Assembly: GCF_001418225.1 (NCBI RefSeq)
Contig: NZ_LIPT01000007.1
Location: forward strand, 124,001 to 188,000
DNA from: Pannonibacter indicus
GTDB lineage: Bacteria; Pseudomonadota; Alphaproteobacteria; Rhizobiales; Stappiaceae
DNA length: 64,000 nt
Direction of reading: 5' to 3'
Under the pieces are notes generated by a model. It had not been told where the DNA came from. It worked only from the letters and a program-made list of their open reading frames with translations, and searched no databases. A program made the position numbers and the translations under genes. Below are positions 9,684-18,585 of the stretch, piece by piece; within the stretch, counting starts at the first letter, position 1; each line of letters begins with the position of its first letter.

Positions 9684-10670
9684 GTGCCGACACTTGCTGC
9701 GACTGAACTCACCGGCTTTGCCGTCAAGGCCGGGTTCCTGAAGGATATTCCCTATTTCGCCCTCGGCAGCGGCGAGGTGGTGCTGGTGGAGGGGGGACAG
9801 AAGACCATCCGCCTGCACTCCGGCGGCCTGCTGGCGGCCGACGAGCGGGTGGAGGCGTCTGGCCACGCCACGGCGCTTGTCACTGGCGGTGACGACGGGC
9901 GGGTGATGGAGCTCAGCGCTTCGGGCGAGGTGCGCCAGCTGTCGGAGCGTCCGCGCAAGTGGATCGATCTGGTGGCCTGCGGCCCTTCGGGGGTAACGGC
10001 CTTCGCCAGCGGCCGCACCGCCTGGGTGCGGCTTGCCGATGGCACGGAAAAGGAATTCCCGCATGAGCGCGCGGTGGGCGGCCTCGCCTTTGCGCCCAAG
10101 GGCCTGCGCCTTGCCGTCGCCCGCTATGACGGTGCGACCCTTTGGTGGGTGAACACGCAGGGCCAGCCGCAATTGCTGGAGTGGAAGGGAGCGCATCTGG
10201 CTGCAACCTTCTCGCCGGACGGCAAGTACCTTGTCACCTCCATGCAGGAAGCGGCGCTGCACGGCTGGCGGCTGACGGATGCGCAGGACATGCGCATGAC
10301 CGGCTATCCGTCCAAGGTGAAGTCGATGAGCTGGTCCGCGAAGGGCCGGTATCTGGCAACTTCCGGTGCCAATGCCGCGATTGTCTGGCCCTTTACCGGC
10401 AAGACCGGCCCCATGGGACAGGCGCCGCTGCAGCTCGGCACCCGCGGCGATGCGCTGGTGACCTCCGTTGCCTGCCATCCGAAAGAAGATGTGGTGGCCG
10501 TAGGCTATCAGGACGGCATGATTCTTTTGTGCCGGTTCGAAGATAACGCGGAGGTGCTGCTGCGCCGTGCCGCAAAGTCACCCATTTCCACCATGGCCTG
10601 GGACCGGGCAGGCGTCCGGCTTGCTTTCGGGACGGAAGATGGCGAGGGTGGTGTCATCGCATTGGAATGA
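9684..10670 (+). CDS. WD40 repeat protein
   Basis: This 328-residue protein has no signal peptide and several degenerate WD40 blades, for example ATFSPDGKYLVTSMQEAALHGW, MSWSAKGRYLATSGANAAIVW and VACHPKEDVVAVGYQDGMILLC. It is probably a single seven-bladed cytoplasmic propeller. The start is GTG at 9684, 33 bp after the CobW-type GTPase, so cotranscription is likely. In my recollection this GTPase/WD40 pairing recurs in alphaproteobacteria, which suggests a scaffold or regulatory role in metallochaperone work, but no function is established here. Confidence 0.82.
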   Translation: MPTLAATELTGFAVKAGFLKDIPYFALGSGEVVLVEGGQKTIRLHSGGLLAADERVEASGHATALVTGGDDGRVMELSASGEVRQLSERPRKWIDLVACGPSGVTAFASGRTAWVRLADGTEKEFPHERAVGGLAFAPKGLRLAVARYDGATLWWVNTQGQPQLLEWKGAHLAATFSPDGKYLVTSMQEAALHGWRLTDAQDMRMTGYPSKVKSMSWSAKGRYLATSGANAAIVWPFTGKTGPMGQAPLQLGTRGDALVTSVACHPKEDVVAVGYQDGMILLCRFEDNAEVLLRRAAKSPISTMAWDRAGVRLAFGTEDGEGGVIALE

Positions 10671-10701
10671 CAGGGACTGGAAGGACTGGGGGAGACAGGT
10701 G

Positions 10702-11220
10702 ATGATGCTGGCGAGACCCGTTGCTCTGGCTTTCGGTCTGCTTGCAGGCATTACTGCCTCACAGCTGCCGGAGTTTGCTCAGCAGTACCGCCAGCGGCTC
10801 GGCGGGGCGATTGATGCCCTGCAGACGGTCATGCTGCAGGCGGCCGAGGATGCGCAGCGCTCCGGCCTTGATGTGGATGGCGCGATTGCCAGGCTCAAGG
10901 CCAGCGGTGACCAGCTTGTCGCCGCTCAGGGCCGAAGCCTGGAGGAGATCGGCGACCGGCTGGCCAGCATGCGGGCCGAGCGGGAGGCCTATGCCGGGGC
11001 GGATGAATTCGGCCGCCTGCTGGTGTTCCTCACCAGTGCCGACCGGGAATTGGCAAGGCGCACCTATGACGACTTCGAGCCTGCGGTGCCGGTGACGGCG
11101 GAGGGCATTCTGACGGGCATCCTGGGCCTGTTTGCGGGCCTCGGCGCCTTGCGGATTTCCGGGGCCTTTCTGCGCGGCCTGTGGAGAATTTTCGGCCCGC
11201 GCCGGTCTGCCGCACGCTGA
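10702..11220 (+). CDS. DUF2937-like membrane protein
   Basis: The ATG at 10702 has a GGAGA about seven bases upstream and gives 172 residues. The first 20 residues are hydrophobic (signal anchor), a central helical segment of roughly 100 residues follows (PEFAQQYRQRLGGAIDAL onward), and a second membrane helix appears near the C-terminus (ILTGILGLFAGLGALRI), then a basic tail. This layout matches the DUF2937 family, with a helical domain probably in the periplasm. It is 31 bp downstream of the WD40 gene. Function unknown. Confidence 0.72.
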   Translation: MMLARPVALAFGLLAGITASQLPEFAQQYRQRLGGAIDALQTVMLQAAEDAQRSGLDVDGAIARLKASGDQLVAAQGRSLEEIGDRLASMRAEREAYAGADEFGRLLVFLTSADRELARRTYDDFEPAVPVTAEGILTGILGLFAGLGALRISGAFLRGLWRIFGPRRSAAR

Positions 11221-11240
11221 TCAAGCTGACAGGAGAGAAC

Positions 11241-12830
11241 ATGGACACTGTAACCTCGTCCGGCGGCATGGTCGTTGCGCCTCACATGGCGGCGGCGGAA
11301 GCGGGCGCTGAAATCCTGCGCGAAGGTGGTTCGGCTATCGAGGCAATGATCGCAGCGGCTGCCACCATCGCCGTTGTCTATCCGCATATGAACGCCATTG
11401 GCGGGGATGGCTTCTGGCTGATTGCCGGGCCGGGGCAGGACCCGAAGGTGATTTCCGCCTGCGGGCCGGCCGGATCGGGCGCGACGATTGCCGCCTATAA
11501 CCGCGCCGGGCATGGCGCCGTGCCAGCGCGTGGTCCTCTGGCGGCGCTGACGGTTGCCGGAACTGTGGGCGGCTGGCAGAAGGCCTTCGAGGCGGCGGCA
11601 AGCCTTGGCGGGCGCATGCCCCGGCGAGAGATTCTGATGAATGCCATCCGTCACGCCAAGGAAGGCTGTGCCGTTTCCGCCAGCCAGCAAAAGCTGACGG
11701 AAGAAAAGCTGCCGGAGCTCAAGGATCAGCCGGGCTTTGCCGGCGTATTCCTGAAAGATGGCAAGCCGCTGGAAGCGGGCAGCCTGATGCGGCAGGAGCG
11801 GCTGGCCGACACGCTGGACCAGCTGGCCGCCGCCGGGTTCGATGATTTCTACCGGGGCGATGTGGGCGCGGAAATCGCGGCCGATCTGGAGCGCATCGGC
11901 GCGCCGGTCACCAAGGCGGATCTGCAGCGCTATGAAGCGCGCATCCGCAAGCCGCTGAAGGTGACGACCAAGGCCGGGACTCTCTTCAATGCCCCGCCGC
12001 CAACGCAAGGTCTTGCCTCGCTGCTGATCCTCGGCCTGCATGACCGGCTTCCGGCAGCGCGGCCGGAGAGCTTTGCCATGGTGCATGGACTGGTGGAGGC
12101 AACAAAACGGGCCTTCCTCGTGCGTGACCGGGTGGTGACCGACCCGGACCGCCTGCCGGAGCCGGTGTCGCCTTTCCTGGAAGACGCCTGGCTGGACCGC
12201 ACAGCCTCTGAAATCAGCGCGAGCCGAGCACTTGAGTGGCCGGTGAAATCCGCGCATGGCGACACCGTCTGGATGGGCGCCATCGACGCAAAGGGTTGCG
12301 CCGTTTCCTTCATTCAGTCGGTCTATTGGGAATTCGGGTCCGGCTGCGTGCTGCCGCGCACCGGCATCATCTGGCAGAACCGCGGAGCGAGTTTTTCGCT
12401 GCATCCGGAAGCGCTCAATGCGCTGGAGCCGGCGCGGCTGCCGTTCCACACGCTCAATCCGGCGATGGCACGGCTTTCCGATGGGCGGCTTGTCACCTAT
12501 GGAACCATGGGCGGCGAAGGCCAGCCGCAGACGCAGGCCGCGATTTTCGTGCGCCATGTGCTGAACGGCATGGCGGTGGGTGAGGCCATCGATGCGCCGC
12601 GCTGGCTGCTGGGCCGCACATGGGGCGATGCCAACACCTCGCTCCGGCTCGAATCACGCTTTGACCCGGATCTGGCCGAAGAGCTGAAACGGGCGGGTCA
12701 TGACGTGGTTGTGATGAATGAGGCCTATTCCGATACCATGGGCCATGCGGGCATGATCGTGCGCGGCTCGCGCGGCGGCCTTGAGGGGGCGCATGATCCG
12801 CGCTCGGACGGCGGAGCGGCGGCGGCCTAG
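11241..12830 (+). CDS. Gamma-glutamyltransferase family protein (Ntn hydrolase)
   Basis: The ATG at 11241 follows an AGGAGAG ribosome-binding site and gives 529 residues. The N-terminal half has GGSAIEAMIAAAATIAVVYPHMNAIGGDGFW, the conserved start of gamma-glutamyltransferases. The autoprocessing threonine nucleophile is probably Thr342 in GDTVWMGAIDAKG, and the late glycine-rich TMGGEGQPQTQ matches the family. I see no signal peptide, so this is probably a cytoplasmic member rather than the classical periplasmic enzyme, and its substrate may be a glutamylated or other acylated compound. A LysR regulator starts 27 bp downstream. Confidence 0.86.
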   Translation: MDTVTSSGGMVVAPHMAAAEAGAEILREGGSAIEAMIAAAATIAVVYPHMNAIGGDGFWLIAGPGQDPKVISACGPAGSGATIAAYNRAGHGAVPARGPLAALTVAGTVGGWQKAFEAAASLGGRMPRREILMNAIRHAKEGCAVSASQQKLTEEKLPELKDQPGFAGVFLKDGKPLEAGSLMRQERLADTLDQLAAAGFDDFYRGDVGAEIAADLERIGAPVTKADLQRYEARIRKPLKVTTKAGTLFNAPPPTQGLASLLILGLHDRLPAARPESFAMVHGLVEATKRAFLVRDRVVTDPDRLPEPVSPFLEDAWLDRTASEISASRALEWPVKSAHGDTVWMGAIDAKGCAVSFIQSVYWEFGSGCVLPRTGIIWQNRGASFSLHPEALNALEPARLPFHTLNPAMARLSDGRLVTYGTMGGEGQPQTQAAIFVRHVLNGMAVGEAIDAPRWLLGRTWGDANTSLRLESRFDPDLAEELKRAGHDVVVMNEAYSDTMGHAGMIVRGSRGGLEGAHDPRSDGGAAAA

Positions 12831-12857
12831 GGCGCGCACCGGAAGGAGAGACGGCAT

Positions 12858-13766
12858 ATGGACGCCATCACGCGCATGCGCTGCTTCATTCAGGTGGTGG
12901 ACAGCAACGGCTTTTCCGCTGCTGCCCGCGAAATGGGCCGCTCCAAGGCGCTGGTGTCCAAATATATCGGCGAGCTGGAAGACGAACTGGGCGTCCGGCT
13001 GCTCAACCGGACCACACGGCAGATCTCGCTGACCGAAGTGGGCGAAGCCTATTACAAGGAAGCCAGCGACATCCTGCAGCGCATTGATGACCTGCAAGCT
13101 TCCGTCCAGTCCACCCATCACGAGGCGCGCGGGCGCCTGCGCGTTTCGGCCCCCCGCTCCATGGGTGATGGCTTCATCAATCAGGCGATCATGGAATTTC
13201 TGGTGGCAGAACCGGCCATCACCATCGACCTGCGGCTGGATGACCGGTTTGTCGATCTGGTGGAAGAAGGCTTCGACCTCGCCATCCGGGTGACGGATCT
13301 GGAGGATTCCAGCCTGATCGCCCGCAAGATTTCCCCCGTCCGCACGGTGGTCTGTGCAACGCCGAAGGTGCTGGCTGACCATGGCACGCCGAAGCACCCT
13401 TCAGAACTCTCCAACATGCCCTGCATCGTGGACACGAATTACCGGTTCAAGTCGAACTGGATCTTCATGGACAAAGGGGACCGGGTGACGGTGCCGGTGA
13501 AGGGCCGGATCGAGGTCAACAGCGCCTCTGCCGCCCGCGATGCCGCCATGTGCCATCTGGGCTTTCTGCGCACGCCGATGATGTTCGTCTACAACGACAT
13601 CAAGGCAGGCGCATTGCAGATCGTGCTGGAAGACTACGAGCATGACGGCCCGGCGATCTACGCCGTCTACCCTCACCGCCGCCATCTGTCGGGGAAGGTC
13701 AGGTCCTTCGTCGATTTTCTGACCGCCTGGTTTGCTGAGAAGCGCAAGACGGGCAAGAGCTGCTGA
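12858..13766 (+). CDS. LysR family transcriptional regulator
   Basis: The 302-residue protein opens with the LysR winged helix (MDAITRMRCFIQVVDSNGFSAA to LLNRTTRQISLTEVGEAYY). The effector domain follows from about residue 90. It belongs to the large group resembling DsdC/YafC-type regulators, with ARGRLRVSAPRSMG at the start of the domain. It sits 27 bp after the gamma-glutamyltransferase gene on the same strand, which is unusual because LysR genes are more often divergent from their targets. Self-regulation and control of the upstream gene are plausible but not shown. Confidence 0.9.
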   Translation: MDAITRMRCFIQVVDSNGFSAAAREMGRSKALVSKYIGELEDELGVRLLNRTTRQISLTEVGEAYYKEASDILQRIDDLQASVQSTHHEARGRLRVSAPRSMGDGFINQAIMEFLVAEPAITIDLRLDDRFVDLVEEGFDLAIRVTDLEDSSLIARKISPVRTVVCATPKVLADHGTPKHPSELSNMPCIVDTNYRFKSNWIFMDKGDRVTVPVKGRIEVNSASAARDAAMCHLGFLRTPMMFVYNDIKAGALQIVLEDYEHDGPAIYAVYPHRRHLSGKVRSFVDFLTAWFAEKRKTGKSC

Positions 13767-13768
13767 AG

Positions 13769-13804
13769 GGGGCAGCGCGGAGAAGATCTACTCCGCGCTG
13801 CCCC
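13769..13804. terminator. Bidirectional terminator
   Basis: A perfect 14-bp stem (13769-13782 with 13791-13804) and an 8-base loop lie between the convergent LysR gene and the Leu/Glu-type dehydrogenase gene, starting two bases after the LysR stop. It is placed to end transcription from both sides. There is no long U-tract on either strand. Confidence 0.75.
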
Positions 13805-13810
13805 AGCCTC

Positions 13811-14893
13811 TCACTTGCCGGCAGCCGCAAGCCGTTCTTCGGCGAGGCGGTCTGCGACGGTTTCCGGGGGCAGGCCCTCGGCCTCCGCACGCTGGAAGAT
13901 GCGGGTGAGGGTGGTGCCGATGGCGAGTGTCTTTTCCAGCACCAGAGCGTCATCACCGCCGGGCGTTGCCAGAGCGATGGAAATGACACCGCCTGCGTTG
14001 ATCGCATAATCCGGCGCATAGAGAATGCCGCGGTCCTTCAATGCCTGACCATCTGCGGGGGTGGCGAGCTGGTTGTTGGCGGCACCGGCGACGATCTTTG
14101 CCTTGATCTGCGGAATGGTGACGGCATTCAGCACCGCGCCAAGGGCGCAAGGGGCATAGACATCGGCCTCCACTGCATGGGCCTCTGCCGGAGAGACAGC
14201 CACCGCCTCCAGTTCCGCCACGGCCCGGTCCACGGCCGGCTGGTGAATGTCGGAGACGATCAGCCGGGCGCCGGCGGCCTTCAGCTGGCGCGCCACATCG
14301 AAGCCCACATGGCCGAGGCCCTGAACCGAAACGGTGCAGCCGCTCAGGCTGTCCGTGCCGTTGACATAGGCGAGGGCGGCGCGGATGCCGGCGAAGACGC
14401 CAAGCGCCGTATAGGGGGACGGATCGCCAAGCCCGGTGGCACGGGTGCCGCGCACATGCGCTGTCTCGCGGGCCACGTCCTCCATGTCCTCAGCCGAAAC
14501 GCCCACATCTTCTGCCGTGATGTAGGAACCGTTCATGCGGGCGACATGGCGGCCGAAGGCGCGCATCAGGGCTGGCGTCTTGTCCTTGCGCGGATCGGCG
14601 ATGATCACCGCCTTGCCGCCGCCCAGATCGAGCCCGGCGAGGGCGTTCTTGTAGGTCATGCCGCGCGACAGGCGCAGGGCGTCCCGCAGGGCGTCCTCCG
14701 TTGTGGCATAGGGCCAGATGCGGCAGCCGCCAAGGGCGGGACCGAGGCGGCTGTCGTGAACGCAGAGAATGGCGCGCAGGCCGGTTTCCCGGTCATGAGC
14801 AAACACCACCTGCTCGTGGCCGGAAAACTCGGGATGGTCGAAAGCTGTCATCCCTTGCGTGGAAAAGGGAGCGGTGCGGGACGGGGCGTTCAT
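13811..14893 (-). CDS. Leu/Phe/Val/Glu dehydrogenase family enzyme
   Basis: The ATG at 14893 is preferred over an in-frame upstream start because the family begins near FDHPEFSGHEQVVF. The protein is 360 residues. The catalytic and substrate region SRGMTYKNALAGLDLGGGKAVI contains Lys82 and Lys94, and the NAD-binding Rossmann motif VQGLGHVGFDVA follows. Length and motifs match leucine/phenylalanine/valine dehydrogenases, which interconvert branched-chain or aromatic amino acids and 2-oxoacids with NAD. It supplies or removes amino groups and could serve amino-acid catabolism. It is transcribed divergently from the NicO-fusion gene. Confidence 0.87.
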   Translation of the reverse strand: MNAPSRTAPFSTQGMTAFDHPEFSGHEQVVFAHDRETGLRAILCVHDSRLGPALGGCRIWPYATTEDALRDALRLSRGMTYKNALAGLDLGGGKAVIIADPRKDKTPALMRAFGRHVARMNGSYITAEDVGVSAEDMEDVARETAHVRGTRATGLGDPSPYTALGVFAGIRAALAYVNGTDSLSGCTVSVQGLGHVGFDVARQLKAAGARLIVSDIHQPAVDRAVAELEAVAVSPAEAHAVEADVYAPCALGAVLNAVTIPQIKAKIVAGAANNQLATPADGQALKDRGILYAPDYAINAGGVISIALATPGGDDALVLEKTLAIGTTLTRIFQRAEAEGLPPETVADRLAEERLAAAGK

Positions 14894-15178
14894 GGTCCTC
14901 TCTCTCATGCCAAGTCTTGCGATGCCGGCGATCAGGCCGTTTGATGAAAAGTTGATGAGGGAGAAAATGTCTGATCTGCATGGAAATTTGTGACCGATCT
15001 TGCGCCATAAGTCGCCTGATGGGGAAATTTCTCTCAAAAATGAATTCTGAAAGGATGAAAAACGCCAATTCCCTTTCTGCGGCGCAAAAGACGCTTGCGG
15101 AAGGTCACCTTCCTGCCCCCTTCTCAGGGCAATGAGCCGTGCCGGAATCACGCCCCAACGAGAATGGAATCACCACGA

Positions 15179-17029
15179 ATGTCTGCCGCTGTGAGCCCCA
15201 CCGTCTTTCTGCACCGGGCCTTTGTGCTGCTGTGCTGTGCGGCCATGCTGATTTCCATGTGGCTGCTTGCGGGCGGGACTGCATCCGCACATCCGCACGT
15301 GTTTGTCGAAGCCCGCACCAAACTGGTGGTAAATGACGATGGCCTTGCCACGGCGGTGGACCAGGTTTTCCGCTTTGATGATGCCTATACGGCCTTCGCC
15401 ATCCAGGGTTTCGACACCAACCGTGACGGCATCTTCAGCCGGGAGGAACTGGCGGAGCTGGCCAGGGTCAATGTGCAAAGCATGGAGGAATTCGGCTTTT
15501 TCACCTTCGGTGACAACTCCAGGGTGGAACTGGATTTCGCCATGCCGGAAGTCTACTGGCTGGAAGTGGTGGAGGTTCCCCTCACCGAATACTGGGCGAT
15601 GAAGCAGGAGGATATCGCGGCGATCAAGGAAGATGCCGAGCGCACCGGCAGGCCGATGATGACCACGGTGAAGCTGCTGGAACTGCACTTCCTGCTGCCG
15701 CTGAAAGAGCCGACGGACCTCGCCAAAACGATCACGCTCGATGTCTATGACCCGACCTATTACGTCGATTTCCGTTTTGCCAAGAATCCCGATGCCACGG
15801 GGCTGATCAATGCTCCGGCCTCCTGCACGGTGACCCGCAAGGAGCCGCCTCCGCTTGATCCTGCCGTCGCATTGGCCCTTGCTCAGGTCGGGGCCGATCA
15901 GCGGGAGCTGCCGCCGGAACTGGCGGACGTTGCTGCCGGCCTCGTCAATCAGATGATCGTCAATTGCGGGCCGGGAGAGGCAGCAGTTACTGCGTCCAAG
16001 CCGCCGTTCCCGCCGGTGACGCCGCTTAATGGCCAAATTCAGGGCGAGGGCCAGACGGCAGGTACGGACACCGCAGGCGCTCCGCCTTCGGACCGTCAGG
16101 CGGATGCTGCCTCCCAGATGCCGCCTGCGCCCATGGAAGGCGTTCCCTCTGCGGCGCTGAAGAGCAATGCGCTGGTCGGCAGCTTCTTTGCGCAAATCGC
16201 CCGCTATCAGACCGAATTCTACCAGAAGCTCATTTCCGCGCTGCGCAGCTTCCGCAACAGCCCGGATGCGGGCTGGCTGCTGGCTTTCCTCTCCTTCGCC
16301 TATGGCATTTTCCATGCGGCAGGCCCGGGTCATGGCAAGGCGGTGATCTCGTCCTATGTGCTGGCCAGCGAAGACACGCTGAAGAAGGGCATCCTGCTCT
16401 CCTTCGCCTCGGCCTTTACGCAGGCCCTGACCGCCATACTGATCGTCTGCGGCGTTGCCGTGGTCTTCAACCTCACCTCCATTGCCATGCAGCAGACTGC
16501 CCGCTGGCTGGAGATCGCCTCCTATGTGATGGTGATGGCCATGGGCGCCTGGCTGCTCTGGGTCAAGGCTTTCCGCCCGATGCTGCTGGGGGCACCTGCC
16601 GGGCATGATCATGTGCATCTGCCGGGCGAGGATGGCGCCTGCGGCACCTGTGGCCACGTGCATGCGCCCACCGCGGAGATGGCCGCCGGGCGGCTGACGC
16701 CGGGCCGTGCGCTGTCGATCATTCTGGCCATTGGCCTCAGGCCCTGTTCGGGCGCGCTGATCGTGCTGGTCTTCGCGCTGTCGCAGGGCATGATCCTGGC
16801 CGGCATTGCCTCGACGCTGGCCATGGCCGTTGGCACGGGCATTACCGTTTCGCTGCTGGCCACGCTGGCCGTCGGGGCCAAGGGGCTGGCGGCGCGCCTT
16901 GCAGGGGCCGATGGGGTATGGGCCTACCGGGTGCACCGGGGCATCGAGATTGCTGCCGCCGCTGCCGTGTTCCTGCTGGGGCTCACCCTGTTGATTGCCA
17001 TGACCGGCTGGGGTTCCGTCCCAGCCTGA
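15179..17029 (+). CDS. DUF1007-NicO fusion, probable nickel/cobalt exporter
   Basis: Two domains are fused in 616 residues (from the ATG at 15179; an ATG at 15164 is an alternative). Residues about 1-40 form a signal/anchor with the sequence SAHPHVFVEARTKLV at the start of the DUF1007 periplasmic domain. Residues 79-90 (DTNRDGIFSREE) are a textbook EF-hand-like loop. A Pro-rich linker follows near residues 280-320. The C-terminal part is a NicO/RcnA-like membrane domain with HAAGPGHGKAVISSYVLA and GLRPCSGALIVLVFALSQG, plus a His-rich loop (AGHDHVHLPGEDGACGTCGHVH) that could bind metal. RcnA-type proteins export nickel and cobalt; direction and metal here are inferred. Confidence 0.84.
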   Translation: MSAAVSPTVFLHRAFVLLCCAAMLISMWLLAGGTASAHPHVFVEARTKLVVNDDGLATAVDQVFRFDDAYTAFAIQGFDTNRDGIFSREELAELARVNVQSMEEFGFFTFGDNSRVELDFAMPEVYWLEVVEVPLTEYWAMKQEDIAAIKEDAERTGRPMMTTVKLLELHFLLPLKEPTDLAKTITLDVYDPTYYVDFRFAKNPDATGLINAPASCTVTRKEPPPLDPAVALALAQVGADQRELPPELADVAAGLVNQMIVNCGPGEAAVTASKPPFPPVTPLNGQIQGEGQTAGTDTAGAPPSDRQADAASQMPPAPMEGVPSAALKSNALVGSFFAQIARYQTEFYQKLISALRSFRNSPDAGWLLAFLSFAYGIFHAAGPGHGKAVISSYVLASEDTLKKGILLSFASAFTQALTAILIVCGVAVVFNLTSIAMQQTARWLEIASYVMVMAMGAWLLWVKAFRPMLLGAPAGHDHVHLPGEDGACGTCGHVHAPTAEMAAGRLTPGRALSIILAIGLRPCSGALIVLVFALSQGMILAGIASTLAMAVGTGITVSLLATLAVGAKGLAARLAGADGVWAYRVHRGIEIAAAAAVFLLGLTLLIAMTGWGSVPA

Positions 17030-17046
17030 TCAGGCTGATGTAAGCC

Positions 17047-17805
17047 TCAGCTATCGCCGCGCTTGCGGCGGTAGGCCTCCACGGCTTCACCAAAGGCGGC
17101 AAAGAGCTTCTGCGAAGGCGTGTCGCAACTGACCCAGTATTCCGGGTGCCACTGGGTGCCGATGGCAAAGTTGCGCGCGCCCTCCACCGAGACCGCCTCG
17201 ATGGTGCCATCCTCGGCCGTGGCCTCCACCACCAGCGACTGACCCAGCGCGCCAAGGCCCTGCCGGTGCAGGGAGTTGACCTTGAACTGTGCCGTGCCGA
17301 TGACTGCTTCAAGCTGTCCGCCTGCGCGCGCGTCAACGCTATGGGCGAGAGCGAAGCGCTCTTCCTGCTTTTCGGATACGGGTGCGCGGTGGTCGTTGCG
17401 CCCGTCAAGCTCCTGGATCTCGGTGAGCAGGGTGCCGCCAAAGGCGACATTCAGCTCCTGCATGCCACGGCAGATGGCAAAGACCGGCAGGCCCTTTTCC
17501 AGAGCCCGGCGCAGCAGCGGCAGGGAGGTGGCATCACGGTCCGGGTCATAAGGCCCGTTTTCTTCCGTCGCCTCGCCGCCATAGAGATCGGGGTTGACGT
17601 TGGAGCGCGAGCCGGTGGCCAGCACCCCGTCCACCCGGTCCAGCACCGCGTCAATGTCGAGGGCGCTGCCGAGGGAGGGCAGGATCAGGGGAATGGCACC
17701 AGCGCCATTCAGTACGGCCTCAAGATAGGTGGAGGGCGCTGCATGCCAGCGGTAGCCGTCAACGGGCTTTACATCGGCGGTGACAAGAACAATCGGCTTG
17801 GACAT
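17047..17805 (-). CDS. Gamma-glutamyl-GABA hydrolase-like class I glutamine amidotransferase
   Basis: The 252-residue protein is a class I glutamine-amidotransferase hydrolase of the PuuD type. It has the catalytic nucleophile Cys in PVFAICRGMQELNVAFGGTL and the catalytic His and Glu in IGTQWHPEYW. Family members hydrolyse gamma-glutamyl-GABA in putrescine breakdown or related gamma-glutamyl compounds. The other putrescine genes are not in the window. It ends 18 bp past the stop of the convergent NicO-fusion gene, and it follows the two-component genes on the same strand after a gap of 83 bp. Confidence 0.87.
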   Translation of the reverse strand: MSKPIVLVTADVKPVDGYRWHAAPSTYLEAVLNGAGAIPLILPSLGSALDIDAVLDRVDGVLATGSRSNVNPDLYGGEATEENGPYDPDRDATSLPLLRRALEKGLPVFAICRGMQELNVAFGGTLLTEIQELDGRNDHRAPVSEKQEERFALAHSVDARAGGQLEAVIGTAQFKVNSLHRQGLGALGQSLVVEATAEDGTIEAVSVEGARNFAIGTQWHPEYWVSCDTPSQKLFAAFGEAVEAYRRKRGDS

Positions 17806-17888
17806 TCGAGGCTTTGGACCCTTTGGCCGCTAAACGGGATGGGCTGCAAGGTTTGCACGAAGACCACACCGCCGCCAAGGGGGCAGTA

Positions 17889-18554
17889 TCACACCAGCCT
17901 CAGTTCCTGGGCGATGCGGTAGAGATGGGCGGCGTTGCCGCTGCCGACCTTGTCGCGGATGTTGAGCCGGTGCGATTCGACCGTGCGCACGCTGATGCCC
18001 AGATGCACCGCGATTTCCTTGTTGGCCTGTCCGCGGGCGACCCCTTGCAGCACTTCGCGCTCGCGCTCCGTCAGGCCATAGGGGTTGGTTGGCGAAGGGG
18101 AGGGCTTGTTCTCCATCAGCGCCGGTCCGACGCGGGAGGAGAAGTAATAGCCGCCGTCCGCCACGGCGAGAATGGCGTTGATCATCTCCTTCGCGGAGAT
18201 GTCCTTGAGCAGATAGCCCCTGGCCCCGGACTGCATCACACCGCGCACATATTCCGGGTTGTCATAGATCGACAGGACCAGAACGCTGATCATCGGATGT
18301 TTGCGGCGGATGGTTTCGGTTGCTTCCAGCCCGTTGAGGCCCGGCATGGAAATATCCATCAGGATGATATCGGGCCTAAGCGTTTCGGCCAGCTGCACGG
18401 CCATGCGCCCGTCGGTGGCCTCGCCCACGATCTCGAAGGGGGCGACGCCTTCCAGCCGGGCCCTGATGCCTGCACGCACCAGTTCATGGTCATCCGCCAG
18501 CAGCACGCGCACCTTGCGCGGCAGGTCGTCCTCGCGGGCTTGCGGGCTGGTCAT
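17889..18554 (-). CDS. NarL/FixJ-type response regulator
   Basis: This is a 221-residue receiver plus LuxR-type DNA-binding protein. The receiver has the acidic pair ADD at 20-22, the phospho-acceptor Asp67 in IILMDISMPG, and the lysine in LLKDIS. The C-terminal LuxR helix-turn-helix is LTEREREVLQGVARGQANKEIAVHLGISVRTVESHR, about residues 160-195. It starts 31 bp after the end of the Cache-domain kinase gene on the same strand, so the two form a two-component system. The kinase is divergent from a TRAP operon, which is the likeliest target. Confidence 0.92.
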   Translation of the reverse strand: MTSPQAREDDLPRKVRVLLADDHELVRAGIRARLEGVAPFEIVGEATDGRMAVQLAETLRPDIILMDISMPGLNGLEATETIRRKHPMISVLVLSIYDNPEYVRGVMQSGARGYLLKDISAKEMINAILAVADGGYYFSSRVGPALMENKPSPSPTNPYGLTEREREVLQGVARGQANKEIAVHLGISVRTVESHRLNIRDKVGSGNAAHLYRIAQELRLV

Positions 18555-18585
18555 GCACTGTGTCTCCTCATCTGCCGGGCGTGGT

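Noticed and set aside
14894-15178. Cobalamin or nickel riboswitch upstream of the NicO fusion
   Set aside because: I found no B12-box-like conserved core or paired structure consistent with a riboswitch in this gap.
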